Origin: Alentia gelatinosa
Lineage: Eukaryota > Annelida > Polychaeta > Phyllodocida > Polynoidae
Length of the DNA: 64,000 bases
Assembly (NCBI GenBank): GCA_950022655.1
Contig: OX465579.1
Coordinates: 18,761,088 to 18,825,087 of the forward strand
Direction: 5' to 3'
The notes under the pieces are model-generated. The model searched no databases. It was given only the letters and a program-made list of their open reading frames with translations, and was not told the DNA's origin. The translations under genes and the position numbers were made by a program. Position 1 is the first letter of the stretch. Each line of letters begins with the position of its first letter. Positions 1 through 10,900 of this stretch are shown piece by piece.

Positions 1-299
1 CGTCTCAAATTGTGAGTAAATAGACAATAATCTCTAATTTTTTATTGATATTTTTTTCAAGTTTTTTTTTTTGCTCCAGCAGTGAAAACCCTAGCCATGT
101 ATTCAGATCAGTAAAACTCCACGTAAGTGTACATCCTACGTTCCGGCCAAATCTTTCAGATTTATACTGGTTATACAGTGCTGAATTCCCTGTTACATGT
201 ATTCCTAGTATAGGTATAAACAAATAATGTTTATTATATGGAAGCTTTATCAAATACATGCGTAATAATAAATAATAAGAAATTACATCTAGGAAATAT

Positions 300-415
300 A
301 AAAGATTACTGCTTAAGCTTAAGCTTAAACACTGTTCCGTACGGTATTTTTACGTCATATGGCGAAACTTTATGTATTCACAGTTTATACGGCATGGGTA
401 TATAATAAAGAACTA
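300..415. repeat. MITE end fragment (TATATA-terminated family)
   Basis: The stretch with CCGTACGGTATTTTTACGTC and a terminal GGCATGGGTATATAATA matches the right-hand part of the repeats at about 8200-8332 and 10200-10324. Only one end is present here. It lies in the presumed intron upstream of the exon at 1648. Confidence 0.55.
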
Positions 416-589
416 TACTTCAATCGTAAGACAAACAATACTCCACTTGTTTGGATGAGCCGTCATCGTCTCTCGGCTTTGCCTCGATAACGATTGGGCC
501 TCACCCTAACTCGTGGAGTATTGTTTATATATTCGATTCTAGAATTTTTTTCTTAAAGATCGAACAGTCGAAAAATGATTTAACTTATT

Positions 590-750
590 ATTAGGAAACG
601 TCCTTACTGTGGACGAAACAGTTCCTGTTCGAGGTCAGTCGTCGATATCATACTGCCTGACGCCATAGGCGGAAGGCAGTATGAAATCAATAACTGACTG
701 AGAACTAGAATCATTTCGTCTACAGTCAGGACGTTTGCTTATTATTGTTA
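590..750. repeat. Fold-back MITE
   Basis: The left arm (CGTCCTTACTGTGGACGAAA, about 600) is the near-perfect reverse complement of the right arm (TTTCGTCTACAGTCAGGACG, about 714). The central loop contains the short palindrome GCCATAGGC. The structure resembles the fold-backs near 7990, 9984 and 46060, which share a GTCC-near-the-end pattern. No ORF is present. Confidence 0.65.
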
Positions 751-1110
751 CCTACCACATATAAAATGTGTAATTTTCGGTATTATCCGCTTGAAGAGTC
801 TTCCGCACATAGAGACAAAGTGAACCAGACATAGGCATGGAGACTGAATGGCCACGAGAGTGAGATTCTCGTGCGGTACTTAACTGAATCCTGTTATCAT
901 TTTTTGTGTTTCTCTACACAGATGTAATTCTATCCTTAGGATTTATTTCATGCCATACTGAAAGCATGATTTAGTACTGTAGTTTTCTAATCCACCTTTC
1001 TCGTGAGAAAACAACGAGATCACATTTCGCTGGTACAAGTGGTAAGTAACCAGCTTCAATACTTGGCTGATTACCCCCACCCACCACCAGCCTAAGTATT
1101 GGCCTTGCTA

Positions 1111-1190
1111 GAACATCTAGCTCTGTGGAGTAGTCAGCAGAGTGTTCGGCTTGGAATTCGGGTGTCGGGGGTTCATATCCCACACTGGCG
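1111..1190 (+). repeat. tRNA-derived (SINE-like) unit, copy 1
   Basis: A pol III A-box-like TAGCTCTGTGG (1118-1128) is followed about 40 bases later by a B-box-like GGTTCATATCC (1170-1180). This is the spacing of a tRNA gene. No clean acceptor stem can be folded, so this reads as a degenerate SINE head rather than a functional tRNA. Confidence 0.5.
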
Positions 1191-1290
1191 GTTTTGACTT
1201 TTCATTTTAGCCCTTTCAAAATCCGCTGATACCCTCCCCCCACCACCTACCACCACTCCCGCCACCACTTTAAGTATTTGACCCACATCT

Positions 1291-1370
1291 AACATCTAGC
1301 TCTGTGGAGCAGTCAGCAGAGTGTACGGCTAGGGATGCGGGTGTAGGGAGTTCGATTCCCTTATTGGCCC
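1291..1370 (+). repeat. tRNA-derived (SINE-like) unit, copy 2
   Basis: This is a second copy of the preceding unit, with TAGCTCTGTGG at 1297-1307 and a better B box, AGTTCGATTCC, at 1349-1359. The sequence between the boxes (GAGCAGTCAGCAGAGTGTAC) is almost the same as in copy 1. Both copies are followed by GACTTTTCRTTTT, so a whole unit of about 180 bases was duplicated in tandem. Confidence 0.5.
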
Positions 1371-1647
1371 TTGACTTTTCGTGTTTTTAAAAAAAATTTC
1401 CCCGTAACTCGGACTCGACAAAGTCGCTAGTATACCTTAAATCGATGAAAAAACACCATTTTAATGACTTATTAAGTCACTTTCACAGCGGGCACGAACA
1501 TTATTATTACTGCACCCCTAGCAGCGGGCAGTATTTCATAGACATTCGGACACAGGTATATAATAATACCTTATTTCACCATAGTCCTTTTCTGATAACA
1601 TGTAACCAACAATAAAAGAATCTCATTACATCATACATTATCTGCAG

Positions 1648-4396
1648 GGATGAAGAGGAGAGGTTGGCTGCCGAGGAAGCGCGTGTAAAAGAAGAGCAAC
1701 TGCGGGCAGCTGTTAACCCACCACTCCTCCAGCCGAACAACCCGTCATCCAAACAAAGCTGGCCTTCAGCCTCCGAGAGCTGGCCTTCTGCCTCCGAAAG
1801 CTGGCCTTCTGCCTCCGAAAGCTGCCCTTCGGCTCCGGAACAGATGAGGGTGGCAGAAGTTGAGAATGTCACACCAGAAGATGAGGACTGGTCCTCAACC
1901 GCTCCAACTACAAGCATTCCGTCCCAATGGAGCGCTGGTGTGAAGCAGGAGGAGAGTAAGCCAAAGGTAGCGAGTCTCGGCCGAGGGGTTGGGCGTGGTA
2001 GGAGGCATGGCAGCAGGTCTGCGTCAGTGTCGAGTGATGCTGCTCCACCACCGGGATCCAAGGTTCTACCGGAGGCTGTAGGGTACAGTAAGCAAGATGA
2101 TGTGTGGGACTCGACATCGGAGTGTGATGGATGTGAGGCGAGAAGTAGTCCAGATTCCAGGTTTGATACCAAGGAATTTAGTGTAGCAGCAGAAGAGAAC
2201 CCAGTCAAGGTTGACCAAGGCAAGCCACGGTATCCAGAGAGTGCCCAGCAAACTGAGCGACAACTAGGAGCACTTAGTAGTGATGTAACAGGGGACTCTA
2301 ATACTGACCACCCTGTGTTGGTCTCAGGTCCTTCATCCACTCCTGTCATGAGTGGATTGCCTTCAGAGGCTGGGGTTCCTCTTGGTAGGGGAGTGATGCG
2401 GAGGCAGTATGGTCCACGGGCTCGAGCGCGCAGGGTTGGGGCGCAAGCAGCAAGTTCCACTGTGCCAAACATTCCTGAGCCCCAACCAGCCAGTGTCCCG
2501 ACTGAGGGGCCGCCTTGCCAACAGATCCCACAAACAGCCATTCCTGATAGTTTCTCTGTGGAGGACACGACAGAAAAACTGCGCCGGCTTTGTGATAACG
2601 TTCCCAGAAGCAGCACTCAGACGGAGGGACCCAAGAAGAACATCTTCAGTAGTTTAGAGACGAGACACGAAGAGCAGCCGGCTCGCGGTGTCAGTCCTGT
2701 GAATACTTCTCACTGTGATAAACAGGGAACACTACAAGACCGGGTGATGCCCACTCAGTTGCCTGTCTTCTCCGATGCAGTGCCACTCGATCTCAGAAAG
2801 ACCACGCCACCCTTGCCTCACTCCCCAGCACCACCCACTTCCATGAAGAGTGAGATGAATGGCTTTGGTACTGAGAATCCCAGGCAGGACAGTGATGTGG
2901 TGGAAGACCTTGGCAATCACCTCGGTGGACTGAATCTGGGTGGTAATATCTGGTCTCAGACATTCCCCAATGCGCCCATGGCCCAACATGCGTGGACTGC
3001 TCCCAGTGCCCTTGCGGGTGAAGTGCAGCAATTTCTGCAGCAGTCATCCGCACCCGGCAGCGAGACTTCTGCCGATACACCAAAGAGTTCGCCCGCACCA
3101 CCAGATGTGCAGGAGAACAACAACAAAGACAAGGTCTACAACCCGATCGGCAGTATTCCTAGTGAAATTGGGTCGTACTTGTCCTATAATCACCCGTACA
3201 TGAATATGCACATGCCACTGGTTATGCCACAGATGTATAACATGGGCTACCAAGGCCTGCCCATGAGGCCCAACATGGGCGTTGCTCCAATGCCCGTGCC
3301 TGGATCATCTATGATGGGTGTACCCATGCCTGGTGTGAACATGCCTGGTAGAACAGTTCCAGGGTCTACAGGGATGCCTAGAGCAGCAGTTCCTAACATG
3401 CCTGGTACAGCAATGTCAGGCACAGCAATGCCTGCTACATCAATGTCTGGTCCTGCAATGCCCGGAACAGCAATGCCTGGTTTAACAGCACATGGCCCAA
3501 CAGCTAATAGTGCAGCAATGCCTGGTGCAGCTATGCCTGGTACGTCAATGTCTGGGGCAGCAATGCCTGGTATGTCAATTCCTGGTCTATCAATGTTTGC
3601 GGGAGCTATGCCTGCAGCTGCAATGCCTGGTATGTCAATGCCTGGTACATCAATGCCCAACAGTGGTCCAACAGCGCCTAGTACAACAATGTCAAGTGCA
3701 CCAATACCTGGAACAGCAATGTCTGGGATGTCAATGCATGGATCAGGAGTGTCTGGTACATCAATGCCTGGTCCAATGTCTGGTTTACCAATGCCTGGTA
3801 TATCAATGCCTGGATCGTCGATGCCTGGCATATCAATGCCTAGTCCAGCGATGCCTGGTGCAGATGAGAGACAAATGTCTGCACCTAAACATAACAACTT
3901 TCCGATTCCAGGGATGATGCCCTACAACATGTTAGCGGGCATGATGCCTCCTGTGCCGGTCACCATGGCCACTCAGGGGGTGCCCAGCCTGCCCTCAGAC
4001 ATTCCTCACCTCCAGCGCCCCAAGGCGGACACCATGGCGCCTACTTCCATCAGCGACAACGCAAACTCCTCTGCTGGAAATGCGCATTGGCTCAACAACC
4101 ATTTCATGAACGGCGTGATGCCGCAGTACGGCCCTGCGCATGGCGACATGCGGAAGGAGGCGGGGTCAGCGAGCAGAGAACAAGGTCAAGGTCAAGGCGC
4201 CCACAACATGAACCCACAGGTCATGGGTGCAGGGATGCCTATGATGCAGCAGGGTATGATGCCGTTCTTCCCCACCATGCCTGTTGTACCCCAGCAGTAC
4301 AACAACACAGGGTTCAGGCCCCTGGACGGCCGAGCCGGTCGCTCCTTTGACGGGGATGGCGTCAAAAGGGAATCTCCCCACTGCGGGGCTTACTAG
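1648..4396 (+). CDS. 3'-terminal exon of an unrecognised Met/Pro/Gly-rich, RG-motif protein
   Basis: An acceptor (TCTGCAG, ending 1647) opens a frame of about 915 residues that ends in TAG at 4394-4396. The exon starts mid-codon, so upstream exons lie outside the window. In order, it encodes: a short charged helix (DEEERLAAEEARVKEEQL); three to four copies of a SWPSASE heptad; two LGRGV-R/G-R segments; a sumoylation-type VKQE at 1940-1951; PLDLRK at 2783-2800, which fits the CtBP-binding PxDLS class; a long MPG/MSG pseudo-repeat; and a Met/Gln/Asn-rich tail ending in VKRESPHCGAY. I see no catalytic domain and no transmembrane segment. The composition suggests a disordered nuclear or RNA-associated scaffold, which is inference. 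I do not recognise the family. Confidence 0.75.
3271..3862 (+). repeat. In-frame degenerate MPG pentapeptide-type repeat
   Basis: The coding sequence iterates a roughly 15-base unit of the type ATGCCTGGTACAGCA (M-P-G-x-x, with variants M-S-G and V-P-G) some 35 times, imperfectly and with no frame breaks. Amino-acid identity is more regular than third-base identity. The array encodes a low-complexity Met/Pro/Gly stretch between two non-repetitive flanks. Confidence 0.8.
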
Positions 4397-4619
4397 TGAG
4401 CATGTGACCTCACCCGCTTTGCACATATTAACGCAGCTGTAGAACTCTTATATCAGACAGCTGTTATCTATGTTTATCAGTAGTGGGAGTGTGTATGTAT
4501 GGTTTGAATTGAAACATTTTGAAAGATATTTTAACTCACTGGTTGAAGCTCCTTATGCATCTGCATCCTGTGTCACAATCAGCTGACTGGTGCTGATTAT
4601 CTCATGATGGTCTCACTTA

Positions 4620-5140
4620 CAGGGATGTCAGAGGTCAGGGAAATCCATGAAATCAGGGATTTTTTTTTATAAAACACAGAAATATTGTCTCACTATTTAA
4701 AAACCTTACTAAAACCGGTGTAGGCCAACCCCATTATGGTTTTTAGAATCCCATATATCCAACTTCCTGTAAATGTGTGCATTATTACTTCAAAGATCTT
4801 CAGGGTTTTCCTTGACAAGCTGCCAATGGATAATTGATAGATGAAAATTCCTGAAACCATTAGGCAATTACCATGCAAACCACATTGAATGTATATGTAA
4901 CACCAGGATCCAGGTTAATACTACAATTTCCCATGCACATATTTAGTTTAACATCAATATGGCATAAAATATAGGGTTCTCCTTGGAGGGTACAGACTAG
5001 TACTAGTCATACTCACCAGGGGACACTGTTCTTATAGTTTTCGAGTTCCCAGTAAGCTTGTTCATTGTAGGCCGGGGGAGGGGGGGGGGGGGGGGGTGTT
5101 CGTCCCAGGCATTTTCTTCAAGGGCTTCTGACATCCCTGC
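4620..5140. repeat. Dispersed repeat, copy A
   Basis: About 500 bases starting AGGGATGTCAGAGGTCAGGG recur as 18050-18930 at moderate divergence. Shared landmarks are ACACAGAAATATTGTC, CCCATGCACATATTT and GAGTTCCCAGTAAGC, and both copies close with a stretch reading CTGACATCCCTG. That closing stretch is the reverse complement of the opening CAGGGATGTCAG, so the element has short terminal inverted repeats. The second copy carries a separate MITE insertion. Confidence 0.65.
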
Positions 5141-5429
5141 ATTTAGATCTTTGGCTTAAGACATTTTAGATTATGCTGTTCTGTAAGACTTTTCACAAAC
5201 CAGAAACATTGTACTGTTATGTATTGACAAATATGTAGTGTGTCTTCAAAGGAACATGTTTTAATTTTGAAATTATTTACATGTTATCTTTATTTGTAGT
5301 GTCCATCTATGTAGTTAGTTGGCAGGGTGGTTGCTGATAACTGTTTTCATTTGCCTTCAGTAACAAGTTGCCAACCAAAAAGCCTCTTGATAGAGATACG
5401 AAACAAGTGCAAATATATGGAGACGCGAT

Positions 5430-5735
5430 TAGGCTGTTTGAATGAAATCTGTTCCGAGATGTTTTTGTTCGAAATATTCACCGAGTTTGAAGAACGAGGT
5501 GAATATTTAAAAAAAACTATGAACATATATAATGTAGGCACACTCACTATATCTCATTATTATTATATACCGGGAAATCATTAAAAACAAGATTTTGTTA
5601 CTCGTTTTGCCGTTATCTCAACAAGTCTTGTGGTCCAGAGGGACGTATGAATATTCTTTCATCACTCAGTGACAAACAGAATCCATACTCCGGGTCAGTA
5701 AAAGTGAGACATTTATTCACGGGTATATAATATCC
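5430..5735. repeat. Fold-back and TATATACC-bounded MITE
   Basis: A small palindrome (AAATATTCACCGAGTTTGAA facing GAACGAGGTGAATATTT) lies at about 5477-5510. It is followed by a segment bounded by TATTATATACCGGG (about 5564) and its inverse CACGGGTATATAATA (about 5717). These are the same outer ends as other MITEs in the window. Confidence 0.45.
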
Positions 5736-6649
5736 ACAGTTGTGCATATTGATAGCAGTCTTATTGCCCAGGTGCTTTTCTATGTTGGATCATACCACAA
5801 AATCTTGCTTAATTTGCCATGAATTTTCAGGGGTGGTTCAGCATAGTTTTCAAATTCTTAAAACCATCTGGACTTGCCATAGTTTGAGTGAACTACTGAA
5901 TTCTGGGCCGGAAGACATTTGTTATCTTAAAGTGGTTATCCCATGATCTTTTTCTCTCAATTTCTTTTTTTAGTACCATCAGTTGATATTCGATCCTTAT
6001 ACATTGTACATCAAATCAAGGTTGGAAATGGTAGCCATTAAAGAGGTGTGGGCATCCACTGTATCCAGTTGATTTTAATTACCTGGCCACAGAAAGTGGA
6101 CGGTCATACATATAGGGTGCCAAGGACTCATGCCCCCTTCAGAAACCCAATTGAATACTGAGGAAAATGCGGGACTGAGATGAAATTAGGTATCAGACAC
6201 CAACCTGTGTAAAGGTAGAGAATTTATTTGTGATGTTACCAGATAAAATCGTGATAATTTTTTATATGTATACCGGTGCCTTAAGTTAAATAGAGCAGGA
6301 TCACATTATTGAGCCTTCACCTGAAAAAGAGTTATTATACACTCCTTAACCTTTGGTGCTACTAGTAGTAGTGTACTTAAAACACAGATATGCCTCGTCT
6401 GTTTTTCTTTTCAAGTTGAAATAAAATGTTATTACATGGTTGCCTTATTACATCTTTATTTTTATCGCCAATGAAGTTAAAAAAAAATTTGTGGTAGCTG
6501 CCAAAAAACCTTCACATGCCACCTCCAACCTAATCAACAAATATTACAATTTTTACAAATCTGACATTTTTTATATCATATCAAGGGTTTCCTTGTGAAG
6601 TGGAGCATACTAAAGAAATATCTCAAATATTCAAATATCTCTGAAACCC

Positions 6650-7350
6650 CTTATACAGTAAATGTTGCCCCATCTCTAAGAAATACTGAAATGAAGGTTG
6701 CTCCCCACCTTGCCCCAGAAAGAAGTTGAGCTCCCCATTGAAACACTGAACAAATTTTGCCCTCTCCCCATGGAAATACAAAATAAATTGTCCCCCTTAG
6801 AAATTTGAAGAAAATAGGTCCTCCCCCCCCCCCCCCCCTAGAGATTCGAGAGGTGGTCTTCCCCCCCCCCCCCCGCCCCCCATCGACAGTAGTATTAAAA
6901 AAAAAGAATTTCCTATATCAAAAAAAGTCCAAACCCGTTACAGGAAATGGGAGCATTCATGGTCAAATATCACCCCAAAGCACAGCCTTATTATCGGTAC
7001 ATAAATTGATGCACAGGAAAGTAGGTCCCCTCTACCCCACTCCCTGTGTAAAACAAGTACAACCTTGGCCCCGGTGGAAAAACCAAAAGGTTGGTCCTAT
7101 ACAGAGATAACATTTTCAGAATTCTGAAAAGGTTGGCCCCTTATGGAAACAATAGAAATTGCCCTCCCCACAGAAATACCTGCATTCTCTCACCCCAGAC
7201 GTACAGGAATAAGAAAAAGAGTTGCTCTCCCCCCCCCCCCCCCCTTGCAAAATGTTTGTCCTCCACAGAGATACTGACAATAACTGCTCTCCCGCACCCA
7301 ATACCAACAAAAAAAAGAGATCCCCTAGAGTACCTAAAAATAATAGTTGG
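6650..7350. repeat. C-rich degenerate tandem repeat with long C-runs
   Basis: Loose units of about 35-40 bases follow the pattern GAAATAC-(TGA)-AAAA-TTGC-CTCCCC, recurring at least ten times, with C homopolymers near 6826, 6862 and 7231. Open frames here are compositional. Homopolymer lengths are probably unreliable. Confidence 0.55.
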
Positions 7351-7363
7351 CTTTGCTTCATAA

Positions 7364-7557
7364 ATACAGTAAAACCAGCTTAAAGGTACATCCTCCGCTC
7401 TGAGCAAAGTATCCTCAGGGGTTTTAGGCCTTTTCGTACCGAAATAACTGGCCGCTTACGCGAGGTTAAAATACACATCTAATAGAGGGGAAAAATTCCG
7501 TTCCGAGCAAGGGTGGCCGCTTACGCGGGGTGTCCGTTAGGCGGGGTTCTACTGTAT
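7364..7557. repeat. MITE with TACAGTAAAACC ends
   Basis: ATACAGTAAAACC at the left faces GGGGTTCTACTGTAT at the right, flanked by TA. Related elements lie at 12236-12453 and about 13150-13260, all carrying GCGGGGTTTTAC-type arms. The TA flank and CAGT termini suggest a Tc1/mariner-type non-autonomous element, which is inference. Confidence 0.6.
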
Positions 7558-7663
7558 TTGCTTTTATTTTACATAAATAAAGTAACAAGAGTATGAAATG
7601 GTTCTCAGTATTGTTTTCTTTATACAATAATGTGTTGTATTTACATATAACTAAATGAATCTC

Positions 7664-7669
7664 TTTATT
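7664..7669 (-). terminator. Candidate ACADL polyadenylation signal
   Basis: AATAAA on the minus strand lies about 90 bases past the ACADL stop codon. Further A-rich sites occur near 7560-7575. The choice between them is not decided by sequence alone. Confidence 0.4.
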
Positions 7670-7756
7670 CTTACAGAAAATAATTTACTCTTTGTTCTAT
7701 CATGCTGGGATCATAAAAAGCTCAGGTGAAATAGGTCTAGATTGCACAAATTTACT

Positions 7757-7935
7757 TTAACCCTTCACTATTTTCCTTGCAATGAGCTCCTTCATGATCT
7801 CATTGGATCCTCCGTAGATTGTCTGTACACGGGCATTTACGTAGGCTCGGGAAATACCGTATTCCCCACATGTAGCCCCATCCACCATGAAGCTGGAGGC
7901 AGTCATACGCCACTTTGTTCTGTAGGTCTGTGCAC
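7757..7935 (-). CDS. ACADL: ACADL exon 9 with +1 frame break
   Basis: The exon opens in frame as WCTDLQNKVAYDCLQLHGGW and reaches GYMW. The rest of the expected family sequence (EYGISRAYVNARVQTIYGGS and onward, ending in TAA at 7757-7759) is in the next frame. The break falls in GTGGGGAATAC (plus strand C4 at 7864-7867), where one G is extra. Read as written, the C-terminal 40 or so residues, including the NEIMKELIA tail, would be lost. Confidence 0.85.
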
Positions 7936-10900
7936 CTAGAAATATAAAAACGGGACTCTCATCGTACTTTTTCTGTTTCTGCTACTGAAGTAATTATATA
8001 GAACGTCCTGACCATGCTGTACAATTCACAGAACGAGATGGTAATTTATGGTTTGTACGGACCGAGGCATTTATGCCGAGTTCCGTACAAACCGTAAATT
8101 ATCATCGAGTTCTGTGACTTGTACAAGCATGGTTGGACGTTATATATTTACTATATACCCAAAATTTAAAAAAAAATCATTAATTTAATTTTTAACAACC
8201 GATATGTTAATAAACGTGTATGGCAAGGTGGTCAGTATTTTAGTGTACGGAGCGCTGGTCCGTACAGTTTATTTACGTCATATGCCAAAACAGTGCGTAA
8301 TTACAGTATATACGGCATGGGTATATAGTAATGATCAAGATTTAACTAAGTCATTATTTGATTATCATCCTACTGACTATACAAACAGCCAAGTGAGTTG
8401 AGCCTTCCTCTAATGACGAGAAGTCTGACAGCAAACTAATTCCTCTGTAGCAGAAGATTTTATTCCAATGGTTAGGGATCTCAGATGGATAAACTTGCCC
8501 GAGATTGAAAATAGCAAACAAACAACTAGAATTAATTAGAAAAGACAGAAAAGCTAATCTGGCAAGTCAGTAATACACAAGAAGATATTCACTTCGAATT
8601 AATTTTTGGTAATGAAAAAAGATGAGAGAGCCAGCCTGAAATGTCTTTCTAACATGGTGATCTAAATGATAGGGGGTAGGCATATCACCCTCCTAGCCTC
8701 TTATAGATCTGGCAATTTAAATGTCACTGCTAGTATCTCGTGTTCTTTTTTATATTTGATTCTTTTTTTAAGCATAACAAATACATCTAATCCATTATGA
8801 GCCATTGTCACTATTAAAGTAGTCTTTTGTATCATAATTGTTCACACTTCGATCCATTTCAGGTATGGTCCTGTTTTTGCTCCTTTTTTGTTTTATCATG
8901 ATCTATATGAGTAAAAAAACAAGTATTCTAGCAAAATCCTGACTGCTTTTCCTTGATGACCTTGTATTTTTCAGTTTGTGAGGATGACAATTGGGTTTTC
9001 CTTATATCCTCATTTAATGTAAGTTTGCCTATTGATTGATTGTCTTTTCTTGCATCTCTAATCTTTATTTTGATGTGTAATAGAATGCTAGAATCGTCAG
9101 CAGCATAGTTTTAAAGAGTTTCTTAAGTCTATGTGACATTTTATCACTTTAGGCTTATCCTTGAAATGTACATACCAGTACTTGGCCATGGATGCCACTT
9201 CGGGGGACAGACGGTGCCCGGCCTGGGCTACGATGCATTCATCAACAAAAGAGCGTGCAACACACAATGCAGTCTTTGTCTCGGCGAGTTTGTGCTGCAC
9301 TGTCTGCAAATATCAACCATCAACTTGAAGACACACCCATCACAGTCATCACTTGATTTTTGTTTTATTATTTCATCATATCTTTATTACTTCTGAATTT
9401 ATTACATTTTCTTATATAAATATATATATATATATGACTTGCATATCAGACACATATATATATATACTTTTACCATTGAGCCAATAAGAGGAGACCTGTC
9501 AGCAGTATGCGATTGCTATTTTTGTTCAGGCTATAACCTCATCAAACGACACATATATACTGTGAAGATCAAAATCTAGTAATGTATTTTATTATGCAGA
9601 ACATTATTGCACGCTAGGGATTTTATTTTCCGTGGTAGGATATGGCTTTCAATGTCCTACTCAGTAGCAATCTATAGGGTCCATATGTTTAGTATAGAGA
9701 CTCCATATCAGGTGGGTAATAGCAGGTTAGTATATGGGAAACCTATCGAGTTTGAATAGCATAGTAATACACAAGGCGAAACCGCATGAATTACGTAACG
9801 AGATGGGATCGAGCTCTGACCCTAAACTTAAACAGGTTTCTGAATTTATCTCATGCTTCACACTGACTAATGGGCTAATATTTGTGAGATAATCCCTAAT
9901 TGAATATTGTTTCTAAATACACAACAGGCGTGGATACGAGTTCCCAATGTAAAGTCTATGGGGAAAAATACCAGCGGTGGGATAATTATATAGAACGTCC
10001 TGACCATGCTGTACAAGTCACAGAAAGAGATGGTAATTTACGGTTTGTACGGAACGAGGTATTTATGCCGAGTTCCGTACAGACTGTAAATTATCATCGA
10101 GTTCTGTGACTTGTACAAGCATGGTTGGACGTTATATATTTACTATATACCCGAAAATTAAAAAAAAATCATTAATCTAATTTTTAACAACCGATATGTT
10201 AATAAACGTGTATGGCAAGGTGGTCCGTATTTTAGTGTACGGACCAGCGGTCCGTACAGTATTTTTACGTCATATGCCGAAACGGTGCGTATTTACAGTA
10301 TATACGGCATGGGTATATAGTAAAGCCCCATAACTTACCTGTAAGTCCACGATAGTCTTTCTGAAGGCCTTCCTCTGGCCTAACTCCATCCCCCCTCTCC
10401 CGCCCCCATATATTTAGTATAGAGACTCCATATAACAACAGGTTAATAACAGGTTAGGTCACCATACGTTTATGTATGGCAACACTTACCTGTAAGTCCG
10501 CGATGGTCTTTCTGAAGGCCTTCCTCTGGCGGACGTACTGGCGGGTCTCCTCAAACATCCACTCGGCCGAGGCCAGGCCCAGGTCGGCGATCTCCAGGCG
10601 CTCCAGGGGCAGCTCCTGCATGAGCTGGTAGAAGCCGCGGCTCATGCCGGCCTCGCCGCCCAGGATGGAGGAGGTGGGCAGGCGCACGTCGTCAAAGAAC
10701 AGCTCAGCCGTGTCCTGTCCACAAAACCGCACCATTTTAAAGGCATATCGGACAATTTGGCTTGAAAATTAAAACCCATGTCATTCTCCTGATATTTGAA
10801 TATGATGAGCTCAAAGTGTTGTAGAACACATGTCTAACTTAGGAATCGGGGGTCACCATGCTAGTTTTTGATTTAGAGATGATAAATTTATAAAATTTAT

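Larger units (their letters stand above)
4397..7756. other. Intergenic region between converging genes
   Basis: This holds the 3'UTR of the plus-strand gene and the 3'UTR of the minus-strand ACADL gene. It contains the 4620-5140 dispersed repeat with a G-run near 5085, a fold-back near 5430-5735, a C-rich degenerate repeat at 6650-7350 and a MITE at 7364-7557. I see no convincing exon. Short open frames within the C-runs are compositional. Confidence 0.6.

Noticed and set aside
1576..2616. Minus-strand open frame of about 346 codons
   Set aside because: It lies wholly antisense to the plus-strand exon at 1648-4396. It has no recognisable domain, and the plus-strand frame has a splice acceptor and structured motifs. 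Treated as a shadow.
3247..3897. Minus-strand frame reading GIDIPGI-type repeats
   Set aside because: It is the mirror of the MPG repeat. Any 15-base in-frame repeat gives open frames on the other strand too.
6805..7407. Several short open frames rich in Pro or Gly
   Set aside because: They are produced by C- and G-runs of the degenerate repeat, with no conserved residues and no splice context.
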